Part shown: positions 15,816-23,539 of the stretch, piece by piece
Layout: every line of letters begins with the position of its first letter
Numbering within the stretch: the stretch's first letter is position 1
From: Bradyrhizobium sp.
GTDB lineage: Bacteria > Pseudomonadota > Alphaproteobacteria > Rhizobiales > Xanthobacteraceae
Reading direction: 5' to 3'
NCBI RefSeq assembly: GCF_016213215.1
Contig: NZ_JACRAW010000016.1
Coordinates: forward strand, 1 to 35,290
Length of the DNA: 35,290 nt
Program-made: the position numbers and the translations under genes
Notes under the pieces: generated by a model
Told to the model about the DNA's origin: nothing
Databases searched by the model: none
Seen by the model: the letters and a program-made list of their open reading frames with translations, nothing else

Positions 15816-17429
15816 ATGGCCGACGAAATCGCGAGCACGATTCGTGCAGCGCGGGAGCACTCCATCGGCGATCTCCTGCGCCGTTCTGCCAAACGCGATC
15901 CGGACAAGACGGCGGTAATATGTGGCGACGTCACCTGGACGTTTGCCGAGATGGATGCGATCTGCAACCGGCTTGGCCGCGGATTGCAGGGACTGGGCGT
16001 CAGCAAGGGTGATCGCGTCGCGGTGCTGTCGCGCAACTCGCACGCCTTTGCGGCGTTGCGGTTCGCGGTGGCACGGATCGGCGCGATCCTGGTGCCGATC
16101 AATTTCATGCTGAACCCGGACGAGATCAGTTTCATCCTCGCCAATTCCGGCGCGAAGCTGCTGGCGTCAGGTCCGGATTTCGTCGAGCCGGCGCGCGCGG
16201 CGACCGCGAAGGGCGGTGCGGTCGAAAAGCTCATCTGGCTGCCGGGTGAGGACCGTGCCACGCCGCCCGGCGGCATGACCACGTTCGACGATCTGCTCAA
16301 CAGTGACGCCTCGGCGCTCGAGGCATCGGTCGACGGCCGCGACCCGGCGCAGATCATCTACACCAGCGGCACGGAATCGCTGCCGAAGGGTGCCATCCTC
16401 ACCCATGAAGCTGTCATGTGGCAGTACGTCAGCTGCATCATCGATGGCGGCATGGCGGCCGGGGATACTTTCCTGCACGCGCTGCCGCTCTATCATTGCG
16501 CGCAGCTCGACGTGTTCCTCGGCCCCGCGGTCTATCTCGGCGCCACCAGCCTGATCACCGGCAAGCCCGTTCCCGACAACATCCTGTCGCTGATCGAGGC
16601 GCACAGGATCACGTCCTTCTTCGCGCCGCCGACGATCTGGATCGCGATGCTGCGCTCGCCCGCGTTCGACAACACCGACCTGTCGAGCCTGGAAAAGGGC
16701 TATTACGGCGCCTCCATCATGCCGGTGGAGGTGCTGCTGGAATTGCAGCGCCGTCTGCCCAAGGTGAAGTTCTGGAATTTCTACGGCCAGACCGAGATCG
16801 CCCCGCTCGCCACCGTCCTCAAGCCCGAAGACCAGCTGCGCAAGGCGGGCTCGGCCGGCAAGCCGGCGATCAATGTCGAGACGCGCGTGGTCAACGGCGA
16901 GATGCTGGACGTGAAAGTCGGCGAGGTCGGCGAGATCGTGCACCGTTCGCCGCATCTGTTGTCGGGCTACTACAACGACCCGGTGAAGACCGCGGCCGCG
17001 TTCGCCGGCGGCTGGTTCCACAGCGGCGATCTCGCGACCGTCGATGCCGACGGCTACATCACCATCGTCGATCGCGTGAAGGACATGATCAAGACCGGCG
17101 GCGAGAATGTCGCCAGCCGCGAAGTCGAGGAGATGATCTATCGCCTGCCCGCGGTGTCCGAGGTCGCCGTGGTCGGCCTGCCGGATCCCCGCTGGATCGA
17201 GGCGGTGACCGCCATCATCGTCGTCAAGAGCGGCGGGAAGCTCGACGAGGAGGCCGTCGTCAAGCATTGCGCGGCCGGCATGGCGCATTTCAAGGTGCCC
17301 AAGCGCGTCGTCTTCGTCGACAGCCTGCCCAAGAACCCGAGCGGCAAGCTCTTGAAGCGCGAACTGCGCCAGCGCTTCGTCGGCGGCGAAACGCTCGACA
17401 AGGCGATACAGAAGAATTTCGCGACATGA
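15816..17429 (+). CDS. Acyl-CoA synthetase (AMP-binding)
   Basis: A 537-residue ANL-superfamily ligase that activates a carboxylic acid with ATP and joins it to coenzyme A. The phosphate-binding loop appears as IIYTSGTESLPKGAI, the A5 motif as NFYGQTEIAP, the hinge as GYITIVDRVKDMIKTGGENV, and the catalytic lysine motif as PKNPSGKLLKRELR near the C-terminus. All are intact. It resembles fatty-acyl-CoA or aromatic acid ligases; the exact substrate cannot be told from sequence. The ATG at 15816 follows AGGGGACGGA. It shares a 200-bp control region with the divergent ABC binding protein, and a coupled uptake-and-activation pair is plausible. Confidence 0.93.
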   Translation: MADEIASTIRAAREHSIGDLLRRSAKRDPDKTAVICGDVTWTFAEMDAICNRLGRGLQGLGVSKGDRVAVLSRNSHAFAALRFAVARIGAILVPINFMLNPDEISFILANSGAKLLASGPDFVEPARAATAKGGAVEKLIWLPGEDRATPPGGMTTFDDLLNSDASALEASVDGRDPAQIIYTSGTESLPKGAILTHEAVMWQYVSCIIDGGMAAGDTFLHALPLYHCAQLDVFLGPAVYLGATSLITGKPVPDNILSLIEAHRITSFFAPPTIWIAMLRSPAFDNTDLSSLEKGYYGASIMPVEVLLELQRRLPKVKFWNFYGQTEIAPLATVLKPEDQLRKAGSAGKPAINVETRVVNGEMLDVKVGEVGEIVHRSPHLLSGYYNDPVKTAAAFAGGWFHSGDLATVDADGYITIVDRVKDMIKTGGENVASREVEEMIYRLPAVSEVAVVGLPDPRWIEAVTAIIVVKSGGKLDEEAVVKHCAAGMAHFKVPKRVVFVDSLPKNPSGKLLKRELRQRFVGGETLDKAIQKNFAT

Positions 17430-17602
17430 CGCCGTTTCCCGAAACAGGGGGGCGGGCGACGCCGGGCTGCAACTTCATTTCAGGCGGGTGACGGCTGGGT
17501 GAATTTGCGAGCAGGCTCGCGATCTCCTGCCGCAACCGGACGAGCTTCATCGTGCTGCTGACAAATAACAAACGGCTTGGGCCACACAGGAGGAAACACA
17601 CC

Positions 17603-18688
17603 ATGAACCGCAGAAAACTTCTCAAGGCTGCCACTCTTGCCGCCGCCACGGCATCGATCAGCGCCCCGGCCATTGCGCAGTCTGCGCCCACGCTGCGCTG
17701 GCGGCTGGTCACGACCTTCCCGAAGAGCCTCGATACCCTCTATGGCGCCTGCGAGCTGTTCAGCAAGGCGATCTCCGATCTTTCCGATCAGAAATTCCAG
17801 ATCGGTGTCTTCGGGCCCGGCGAGATCGTGCCGGCATTCCAGGTGTTCGACGCTGTCGCGAACAACACGGTCGAGATGGGCAATACCGCGTCCTACTACT
17901 ACATCGGCAAGGATCTGGCGTTCGGGTTCGGCACCGCCGTTCCCTTCGGTCTGAACACGCGGCAGATGAACGCGTGGCTCGCCTATGGCGGAGGGCTCGC
18001 CCTGATGAACGAGCTCTATGCGACCTACGGTGTCTACGGTGTGCCGTTCGGCAACACGACGGCGCAAATGGGCGGCTGGTTCCGCAAGGAGATCAAGACG
18101 GTGGACGACCTGAAAGGCCTCAAATTCCGCGTCGGCGGAGTGGCGGGACAGGTGCTGAGCCGGATCGGCGTGGTGCCGCAGCAGATTCCGCCGGGAGACA
18201 TTTATCCCGCCCTGGAGAAGGGCACGATCGACGCGGCCGAATGGATCGGTCCATACGACGATGAGAAGCTCGGCTTCCTGAAGGTCGCGCCCTACTATTA
18301 TTATCCCGGCTGGTGGGAAGGCTGCGCGAACGGCTTCCTCTACATCAACAACGCGAAATGGGCCGAGCTTCCGAAGGCCTATCAGCACATGGTGACGGTC
18401 GCCGCGGGCCAGGTCGGGGCCGACTTGACCGCGAAGTACGATGCCCGCAATGCGCAGGCCATTAAGCGCCTGGTTGCGGCGGGCGCCAAGCTGCGTCCGT
18501 TCTCGACTGAAATCCTGGATGCGTCGTTCAAGGCCGCCAATGAGTTCTTCCAGGAGGTTTCGGGCAAGAATGCCCGCTTCAAGACGCTCTACGAGTCCAT
18601 GAAGGCGTTTCAGAACGAGCAATATCAGTGGGAGCAGGTCTGCGAATCCACTTACGACAATTACATGATCCGTAAGCTTCGTGGATAG
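17603..18688 (+). CDS. TRAP transporter substrate-binding protein (DctP family)
   Basis: A 361-residue periplasmic binding protein of a TRAP transporter. The N-terminus MNRRKLLKAATLAAATASISAPAIAQ has twin arginines before the hydrophobic core, suggesting Tat export, with cleavage after AIAQ or nearby. Family hallmarks include RLVTTFPKSLDTLYGACELFSKAI, the LKFRVGG motif carrying the carboxylate-binding arginine, and EWIGPYDDEKLGFLKVAPYYYYPGWWEG, which is typical of the mannitol/chloroaromatic and alpha-keto acid subgroup. The start at 17603 is fixed by AGGAGG. No small or large TRAP membrane subunits are adjacent, so it is an orphan. It lies 173 bp after the acyl-CoA ligase on the same strand, so the two may share a role in organic acid use. 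Confidence 0.92.
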   Translation: MNRRKLLKAATLAAATASISAPAIAQSAPTLRWRLVTTFPKSLDTLYGACELFSKAISDLSDQKFQIGVFGPGEIVPAFQVFDAVANNTVEMGNTASYYYIGKDLAFGFGTAVPFGLNTRQMNAWLAYGGGLALMNELYATYGVYGVPFGNTTAQMGGWFRKEIKTVDDLKGLKFRVGGVAGQVLSRIGVVPQQIPPGDIYPALEKGTIDAAEWIGPYDDEKLGFLKVAPYYYYPGWWEGCANGFLYINNAKWAELPKAYQHMVTVAAGQVGADLTAKYDARNAQAIKRLVAAGAKLRPFSTEILDASFKAANEFFQEVSGKNARFKTLYESMKAFQNEQYQWEQVCESTYDNYMIRKLRG

Positions 18689-18876
18689 CCGAGCTCGGTA
18701 ACTGCTTCACCGCGCCGGCAAAGGGGAGCCACAGCGCGCGGGCAGACCGCATGGGTTCCAACGGCCCAAGGACGCGGAACTGTGCCCGCTCGCTCGCAGA
18801 CAATGACGTCGCGCGCTTGCCTGAACCACCGAAGCTGGTTCTAGTTGAGATATCGCCCTCGCCACGGAGCGCGCTG

Positions 18877-19686
18877 ATGCCTCTCTGGACCTGCGAACAA
18901 TGCGGTGCGCAATTTCCTGCAAGCGCCGAGCCGCCGGCCTCCTGTCGGATCTGCGAGGACGAACGGCAGTTCGTGAACTGGAAAGGGCAGGCCTGGGCGA
19001 CGCGTGAGGCCCTTGCGCGCAGCCACCATCTGGTCGGGCGCGACGAGCTCGGCGTTGTCGGGATCGGCCTCGAGCCCAGCTTCGCGATCGGCCAGCGCGC
19101 CCTGCTGGTGCCTGAACGCGATGGCTGCGTGATGTGGGACTGCATTCCATTGGCAACCGACGAGGCCATCCGACACGTTGCTTCGCTCGGCGGGCTGAAG
19201 GCGATCGCCATATCGCATCCGCATTATTATGGCGCGGTAGCCGACGTGAGCGATACCTTCGGTGGCGTTCCGATCTATCTGCATGCCGACGACCGCGCCT
19301 TTGTCACCAGGCCGCATCCATCGATCGTTCACTGGACCGGAGACAGCCTCCAGATTTCCGACGATGTGCTGCTGGTGCGCACGGGCGGCCATTTTGCCGG
19401 GGCCACGGTGCTGCATTGGCGCAATGGCGCGCAGGGAAGGGGCGCGCTGATGGTCGGCGACATCGCGACGGTCGCCATGGATCGCCGCCATGTCAGCTTC
19501 ATGTACAGTTATCCGAACTACATTCCGCTCAATGCGGCGGCGGTGCGTCGCATCTCCGAAGCGGTCGCGCCTCTCGCCTTCGACCGCATCTACGGCGCGT
19601 GGTGGGACCGCAACATCGAAGCGGGCGCGAAAGCGGCGTTCGAAGCCTCGGTGAGGCGCTATCTCGATGCGATTGCGCAGGTCTGA
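18877..19686 (+). CDS. MBL-fold metallo-hydrolase with N-terminal zinc ribbon
   Basis: A 269-residue protein. Residues 1-30 form a rubredoxin-like zinc ribbon (C6-x-x-C9 and C23-x-x-C26). The rest is a metallo-beta-lactamase fold. The usual THxHxDH metal motif is altered to SHPHYYG, so the first metal site keeps two histidines but lacks the Asp-His pair. Later ligand positions are seen in GGHFAGATVLHW and VGDIATVAMD. The active metal content is therefore uncertain. The reaction is unknown. The ATG at 18877 has GGAG upstream; the frame is open further upstream without homology. It is on the same strand as the TRAP gene, 188 bp downstream. A perfect 13-bp hairpin follows at 19738-19769. Confidence 0.82.
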   Translation: MPLWTCEQCGAQFPASAEPPASCRICEDERQFVNWKGQAWATREALARSHHLVGRDELGVVGIGLEPSFAIGQRALLVPERDGCVMWDCIPLATDEAIRHVASLGGLKAIAISHPHYYGAVADVSDTFGGVPIYLHADDRAFVTRPHPSIVHWTGDSLQISDDVLLVRTGGHFAGATVLHWRNGAQGRGALMVGDIATVAMDRRHVSFMYSYPNYIPLNAAAVRRISEAVAPLAFDRIYGAWWDRNIEAGAKAAFEASVRRYLDAIAQV

Positions 19687-19737
19687 GCGAGAAGTCGCCG
19701 CATCGGAGATGTCACCTCTCGCCTGCGGGAAGGTCGT

Positions 19738-19769
19738 CACGCTCAGGCGCAGCTGCGCGCCTGAGCGTG
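19738..19769 (+). terminator. Terminator-like hairpin after metallo-hydrolase gene
   Basis: CACGCTCAGGCGC pairs perfectly with GCGCCTGAGCGTG (13 bp, 6-nt loop), about 50 nt after the stop codon. No T-run follows. It lies between genes that converge here and may block transcription from both sides. Confidence 0.55.
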
Positions 19770-19868
19770 CCGGTGAGGGGTCCCGGTCATTGCGGCAAGC
19801 CGTCTTCGCGCGTCGCCACCCACCTTATCAAGGGCGGGCTGATCCGGCAGCCTGGGAAGACGTCGCCT

Positions 19869-20447
19869 TCACGCCAACAGGATATCCCCGAAATGAGCCT
19901 CGAACACGTGCAGCGCGCCGTGCAAGCTGCGAGACTCATTTCCTGGCGTTTCAGCAAGCGCTGTCTCAAAATTCTGTATTGCTGCCGCAGCCAACAACAG
20001 TTGTTGAGATTGAGGTAAGGTCGATTGGAGGTATTCACTTTCGCCCGGCGTGGTTTGAATCTTGCCGAGAATGCTGAGCGTAGCAACAGCCTCGAACAAG
20101 AGTGCTTCCGGGTCGCTGGCAAAGAGATCAGGTTCGGATTGCGTCAGCGCATACATGCCTTTCGCGAGGTTCGCGTCAGCATCGAAAGTCTGCAGTACGG
20201 TCGCAGTCTGATCTTCAAAATGTTGATAGGCGAGATCGTGTGTATAGAACAGCTGGTCGAGATTGTCCTTCGGAGGATTGGCGAGGTAGTCGGCTGAACC
20301 TGGCTCGGGAGTTGTCCCACCCTCTTGGCCCGCAGAATAGTTTACACCACCATAGTTCCCATAACTCGGAACCGGGATGCCGTGCTGGGTGGATGGCACC
20401 AGCGAGTTCGGATCGAAGCGCATCGTTACGTCCCAATCGATGTACAT
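19869..20447 (-). CDS. Phospholipase A2-like protein
   Basis: A 192-residue protein with no signal peptide or membrane segment. Residues 29-34 (YGNYGG) resemble the PLA2 calcium-binding loop. Residues 67-75 (FYTHDLAYQ) carry the PLA2 His-Asp-x-x-Tyr signature with H70 as the would-be catalytic base. D91 in the following ADANL matches the second catalytic Asp of parvovirus-type PLA2 domains. If active it would cleave the sn-2 ester of phospholipids. The C-terminal half is helical and Gln/Ala/Leu-rich, without recognisable domains. GGGAGGT precedes the ATG. Base composition looks lower in GC than its neighbours, which suggests horizontal transfer. No partner gene for immunity or secretion is adjacent. 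Function is inferred from motifs only. Confidence 0.6.
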   Translation of the reverse strand: MYIDWDVTMRFDPNSLVPSTQHGIPVPSYGNYGGVNYSAGQEGGTTPEPGSADYLANPPKDNLDQLFYTHDLAYQHFEDQTATVLQTFDADANLAKGMYALTQSEPDLFASDPEALLFEAVATLSILGKIQTTPGESEYLQSTLPQSQQLLLAAAAIQNFETALAETPGNESRSLHGALHVFEAHFGDILLA

Positions 20448-20727
20448 AGCGACCTCCCTACGGACTTGTTTGCGTCGCTGTTAAATCTCGATCTTATGTC
20501 GAAAACATGGATACCCGGCGCTGCTTGCCGAGCACTAGGCGTGTTCAGAGCTTTTCAAGGCAGCCGGAGCCATAGAGGCAGCGATTGTCTTGCTTGCGCT
20601 ACGTGGCGGACCGGCTGGCTTGTCGGGGGTAGCTCTGCCGACCATGAGCTGGAACGCGATGACGACTTCGATCGAAACTTCGGGCCGAGAAACTTGTGCA
20701 GGCCGCCCAGCAATAGAAGTTCCGCGC

Positions 20728-21870
20728 CTACGTGTGATGCCGCGCCTCCCAGGGATGGTCCTGTCGCTTGGACCATGAGACGTAATAGGCGACAGCTGTC
20801 ATCACGGCGAGCCCGCCAAGGCTGACCAGGAAATGCATGACCAGCAGGTTCGGTCCGGTGATCAGAATCAGGTGTCCGGCGAAGGACAGGAAGACACCGA
20901 CGCAGAACACGGCAAGCCATTCCTCGCCGCACTTGACGATCGGGCTTATCAGCCACGAGTGAAGTCCGGGCCAGTCCTTCGGGACGAAATGTGTAAAGAG
21001 AAACGCCAGCGCCAGAAAGTGCAGCACGCGATAGAGCGCGAGATTCTCCCGGTCGCTCGCATCGAACGGGTCTTGCAGGAAAACGGGCAGGAAGGCGGAG
21101 AACTCGGGCGAGCGCTTTGCCAGCGTGACCGCCATGGCAAGGACCACGTAGGCGAGGGCGGCGACCCTCAGCCATCTTTGCTTGTGAATGGAAGGGCCGG
21201 GTGCGCCGGTGACGGCGAACCATGCGCCGAGAAAGAACAGCATCTGCCAGCGGAACGGGTTGAAGCGCCACTCTCCGTCCGGAAACGAGGCCGGGGTCCA
21301 GCCGAATATGCCCGCGGCGACATAGATGGCAATCGATGCCGCCAGGGTGACGTTCGGCCGCCGCGCAAGACCCCACAGCGCAAGCGGGAAGAGCGCCGTC
21401 AGCGGGATGAACAGCTGCAGGATCTCCATGTTCATTGGGGTCGATTGCAGCATGAGGCCGCGCACTAGGATCCGGAGCGGATGATCGAGGATTCCCGTGA
21501 CATTGTATTGCCAGAGGATCTCCGGCGCGGTGGATCGGCTCGCCACATAGGCGATGGCGTCGATATAGAGGGCGAACAACACGACATAGGCCGCGTAGAG
21601 CCGCCACACCGTCCGGAACGCGCGCGTCGCCGCGACCACAAAACCGCGTTCCACCATCATCTTTCCGTAGATGATGGCGAAGCCATAGCCGGCCACAAAC
21701 ACGAAAAGACTGGCAGCGCCGCTGAAGCCGAAGTTCCGTATGGTCAGGAGACCGACCGCGTTGTCCGGGATGTGGTCGAGGAAAATCGTCCAGTTGGCGA
21801 GGCCGAGCGCAAGGAAGAGCCTGCCGTCATGGCTGTACTTGGCGAGATTGGCCTTGACCGACGGGTCCAT
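20728..21870 (-). CDS. opgC: OpgC-family membrane acyltransferase
   Basis: A 380-residue integral membrane protein with about ten hydrophobic helices, matching the OpgC family, which adds succinyl or related groups to osmoregulated periplasmic glucans. Family features are the N-terminal DGRLFLALGLANWTIFLDHIPDN, then FGFSGAASLFVFVAGY, NMEILQLFIPLTALFP and WRFNPFRWQMLFFLGAWF, plus a C-terminal VVSLGG-type helix. The ATG at 21870 (MDPSVKANL) fits family N-termini; the frame is open upstream to 22086 without homology. It is divergent from the MFS gene at 22104. No glucan synthase gene is near. Substitution of periplasmic glucans matters for osmotic adaptation and plant interaction in rhizobia, so a host-interaction role is possible. 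Confidence 0.88.
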   Translation of the reverse strand: MDPSVKANLAKYSHDGRLFLALGLANWTIFLDHIPDNAVGLLTIRNFGFSGAASLFVFVAGYGFAIIYGKMMVERGFVVAATRAFRTVWRLYAAYVVLFALYIDAIAYVASRSTAPEILWQYNVTGILDHPLRILVRGLMLQSTPMNMEILQLFIPLTALFPLALWGLARRPNVTLAASIAIYVAAGIFGWTPASFPDGEWRFNPFRWQMLFFLGAWFAVTGAPGPSIHKQRWLRVAALAYVVLAMAVTLAKRSPEFSAFLPVFLQDPFDASDRENLALYRVLHFLALAFLFTHFVPKDWPGLHSWLISPIVKCGEEWLAVFCVGVFLSFAGHLILITGPNLLVMHFLVSLGGLAVMTAVAYYVSWSKRQDHPWEARHHT

Positions 21871-22103
21871 CGAAAAATGTGCGCAAAACTCAGGGTTTGG
21901 GGCTGGCGAACGTACCGCCCCGGCTTCCGAATAGCATTTATGTGAACAGGTAAACACTCCCTCCTCGACGGCAACCGCACCTGGGCAGAAGCCGTGGTCT
22001 GCGCGCCGCCCATTTCCTGCACCCATGCGGCCAGGACCTGTCGGTCTGCGCCTGTCCCGTTCGTCTTGGGGAAGGGTGAGGTGCAATCGAGAAGGAAAAG
22101 CAC

Positions 22104-23309
22104 ATGCAATCGTCCTACCGTTGGGTCATCATCGCCTGCGGGGCGCTGATGACCTGCGTCGGTATCGGCGCAATGTTTTCGCTCGCGGTGTATCTGGAGC
22201 CGATGTCGGCCGACACCGGCTGGTCGCGCACCGGCATTTCCAGCGCGATGACGCTCGATTTCCTGGTCATGGGTGCAGCGGGGTTCGGCTGGGGCGCGCT
22301 CAGCGATCGCATCGGCCCGCGCCCAGTGGTGTTGATGGGCGCCGTCCTGCTCGGGCTTGGGCTCGTGCTCGCCTCCGGCGCAACCTCGCTGGGCGAATTC
22401 CAGCTCACCTACGGGCTCCTGGTCGGGTTAGCCTCCGGCGCCTTCTTCGCGCCGATGATTGCGGCCGCCACCGCCTGGTTCGCGCATAACCGCAGCCTGG
22501 CCGTCTCGCTGGTTTCCGCCGGCATGGGGGTGGCGCCGATGACCATCTCGCCGTTCGCGCGCTATCTCATCTCGGCCTATGACTGGCGCACGTCGATGAT
22601 GATGATCGGCATGATCGCCTGGGCGCTGTTGATCCCGGCTGCGCTCCTGGTCAGGCGCGCGCCGGATGCGCAAGCAGCTGCGGAGGGGCCCGCTGGTGCG
22701 ATCGCCGAGCGGTCGCTGACGGTGGGCGAAGCGTTGCGCTCGCCGCAATTTGTCGTGCTCGCCATGGCGTTCTTTCTGTGCTGTGCCGCGCATTCCGGTC
22801 CGATATTTCACTTGGTGAGCTATGCGATCGGCTGCGGGGTGACGCCGCTTGCTGCGGTGTCGATCTACAGCGTCGAAGGACTGGCCGGCCTCGGCGGCCG
22901 GGTCCTGCTCGGCGTGCTCGCCGATCGCTTCGGCGCCAAGCGCGTGCTGGTCGCGGGACTTTTGGTGCAGTCGTTGACGATCGCCTGCTATCTCTTCGTC
23001 AGCCGGCTCGAGGAATTCTATGCGCTGGCGCTGGTGTTCGGCACCGCCTATGGCGGCATCATGCCGCTTTATGCGGTGCTGGCGCGCGAATCCTTCGGCC
23101 AGTCCATCATGGGCACGGTGTTCGGCGCCCTGACCATGGTCTCGGCGATCGGCATGGCGTTCGGACCATGGGCCGGCGGACGGATCTTCGATGCGAGCAA
23201 CAGCTATGCCTGGCTCTATCTCGGCTCCGCCGGCGTCGCGCTCGGCGCGGTGCTGGTCGCCGCGGTGTTCTCCGCGCGGCGGCGGCAGCCAGTCCTGCAG
23301 GCGGCGTGA
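22104..23309 (+). CDS. MFS transporter
   Basis: A 401-residue transporter with twelve predicted helices in two halves, of the monocarboxylate/oxalate-formate antiporter-like branch of the major facilitator superfamily. The N-terminal half shows WVIIACGALMTCVGIGAMFSLAVYLEPM and the loop motif GALSDRIGPRPVV. The second half repeats it as GVLADRFGAKRVL. It probably moves an organic acid across the inner membrane. It starts after GAAGGAAA and is convergent with the catabolic operon ending at 23345. It may import that operon's substrate, but this is inference from proximity. Confidence 0.9.
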   Translation: MQSSYRWVIIACGALMTCVGIGAMFSLAVYLEPMSADTGWSRTGISSAMTLDFLVMGAAGFGWGALSDRIGPRPVVLMGAVLLGLGLVLASGATSLGEFQLTYGLLVGLASGAFFAPMIAAATAWFAHNRSLAVSLVSAGMGVAPMTISPFARYLISAYDWRTSMMMIGMIAWALLIPAALLVRRAPDAQAAAEGPAGAIAERSLTVGEALRSPQFVVLAMAFFLCCAAHSGPIFHLVSYAIGCGVTPLAAVSIYSVEGLAGLGGRVLLGVLADRFGAKRVLVAGLLVQSLTIACYLFVSRLEEFYALALVFGTAYGGIMPLYAVLARESFGQSIMGTVFGALTMVSAIGMAFGPWAGGRIFDASNSYAWLYLGSAGVALGAVLVAAVFSARRRQPVLQAA

Positions 23310-23327
23310 CGGCGTTGACCCGATGAC

Positions 23328-23350
23328 GGCTGAGGCTTGCCGCCTCAGCC
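23328..23350. terminator. Bidirectional terminator hairpin
   Basis: GGCTGAGGC and GCCTCAGCC form a perfect 9-bp stem with a 5-nt loop between the convergent MFS and DUF2783 genes. The right arm contains the DUF2783 stop codon (23345-23347). No long T-run is present. Confidence 0.5.
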
Positions 23351-23539
23351 GCCGGGTACGCGGGCAAGCCTGATCGCCTCGCTGAGCACCCCACGGTCGC
23401 CGATATGGTTGGCCAGCAGCAGCACCAGCCTGGCGCTCATGCGCAGCGCTTCGTCTTCATCGAGGCCGCGCATGCCGTCGATCAGCTCGGCATAGAAGTC
23501 GTCGGCGTCGTTGATGTTGGGCGCGAGATTGAGCGTCAT
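23345..23539 (-). CDS. DUF2783 domain protein
   Basis: A 64-residue acidic helical protein (LAPNINDADDFYAELIDGMRGLDEDEALRMSARLVLLLANHIGD) of the DUF2783 family, function unknown. Its ATG overlaps the stop codon of the upstream FAD monooxygenase gene (ATGA overlap, 23536-23539), so the two are translationally coupled. GGGAG lies upstream. From memory, DUF2783 genes are often paired with such monooxygenases, so it may be an accessory subunit or chaperone. Confidence 0.88.
   Translation of the reverse strand: MTLNLAPNINDADDFYAELIDGMRGLDEDEALRMSARLVLLLANHIGDRGVLSEAIRLARVPGG

Noticed and set aside
16167..17288. Long minus-strand frame opposite the acyl-CoA ligase
   Set aside because: The plus-strand gene has every ligase motif; the antisense frame is Asp/His/Arg-rich without domains.
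20448..20727. Possible gene remnant between the PLA2-like gene and opgC
   Set aside because: Frames on both strands are short and show no domain.
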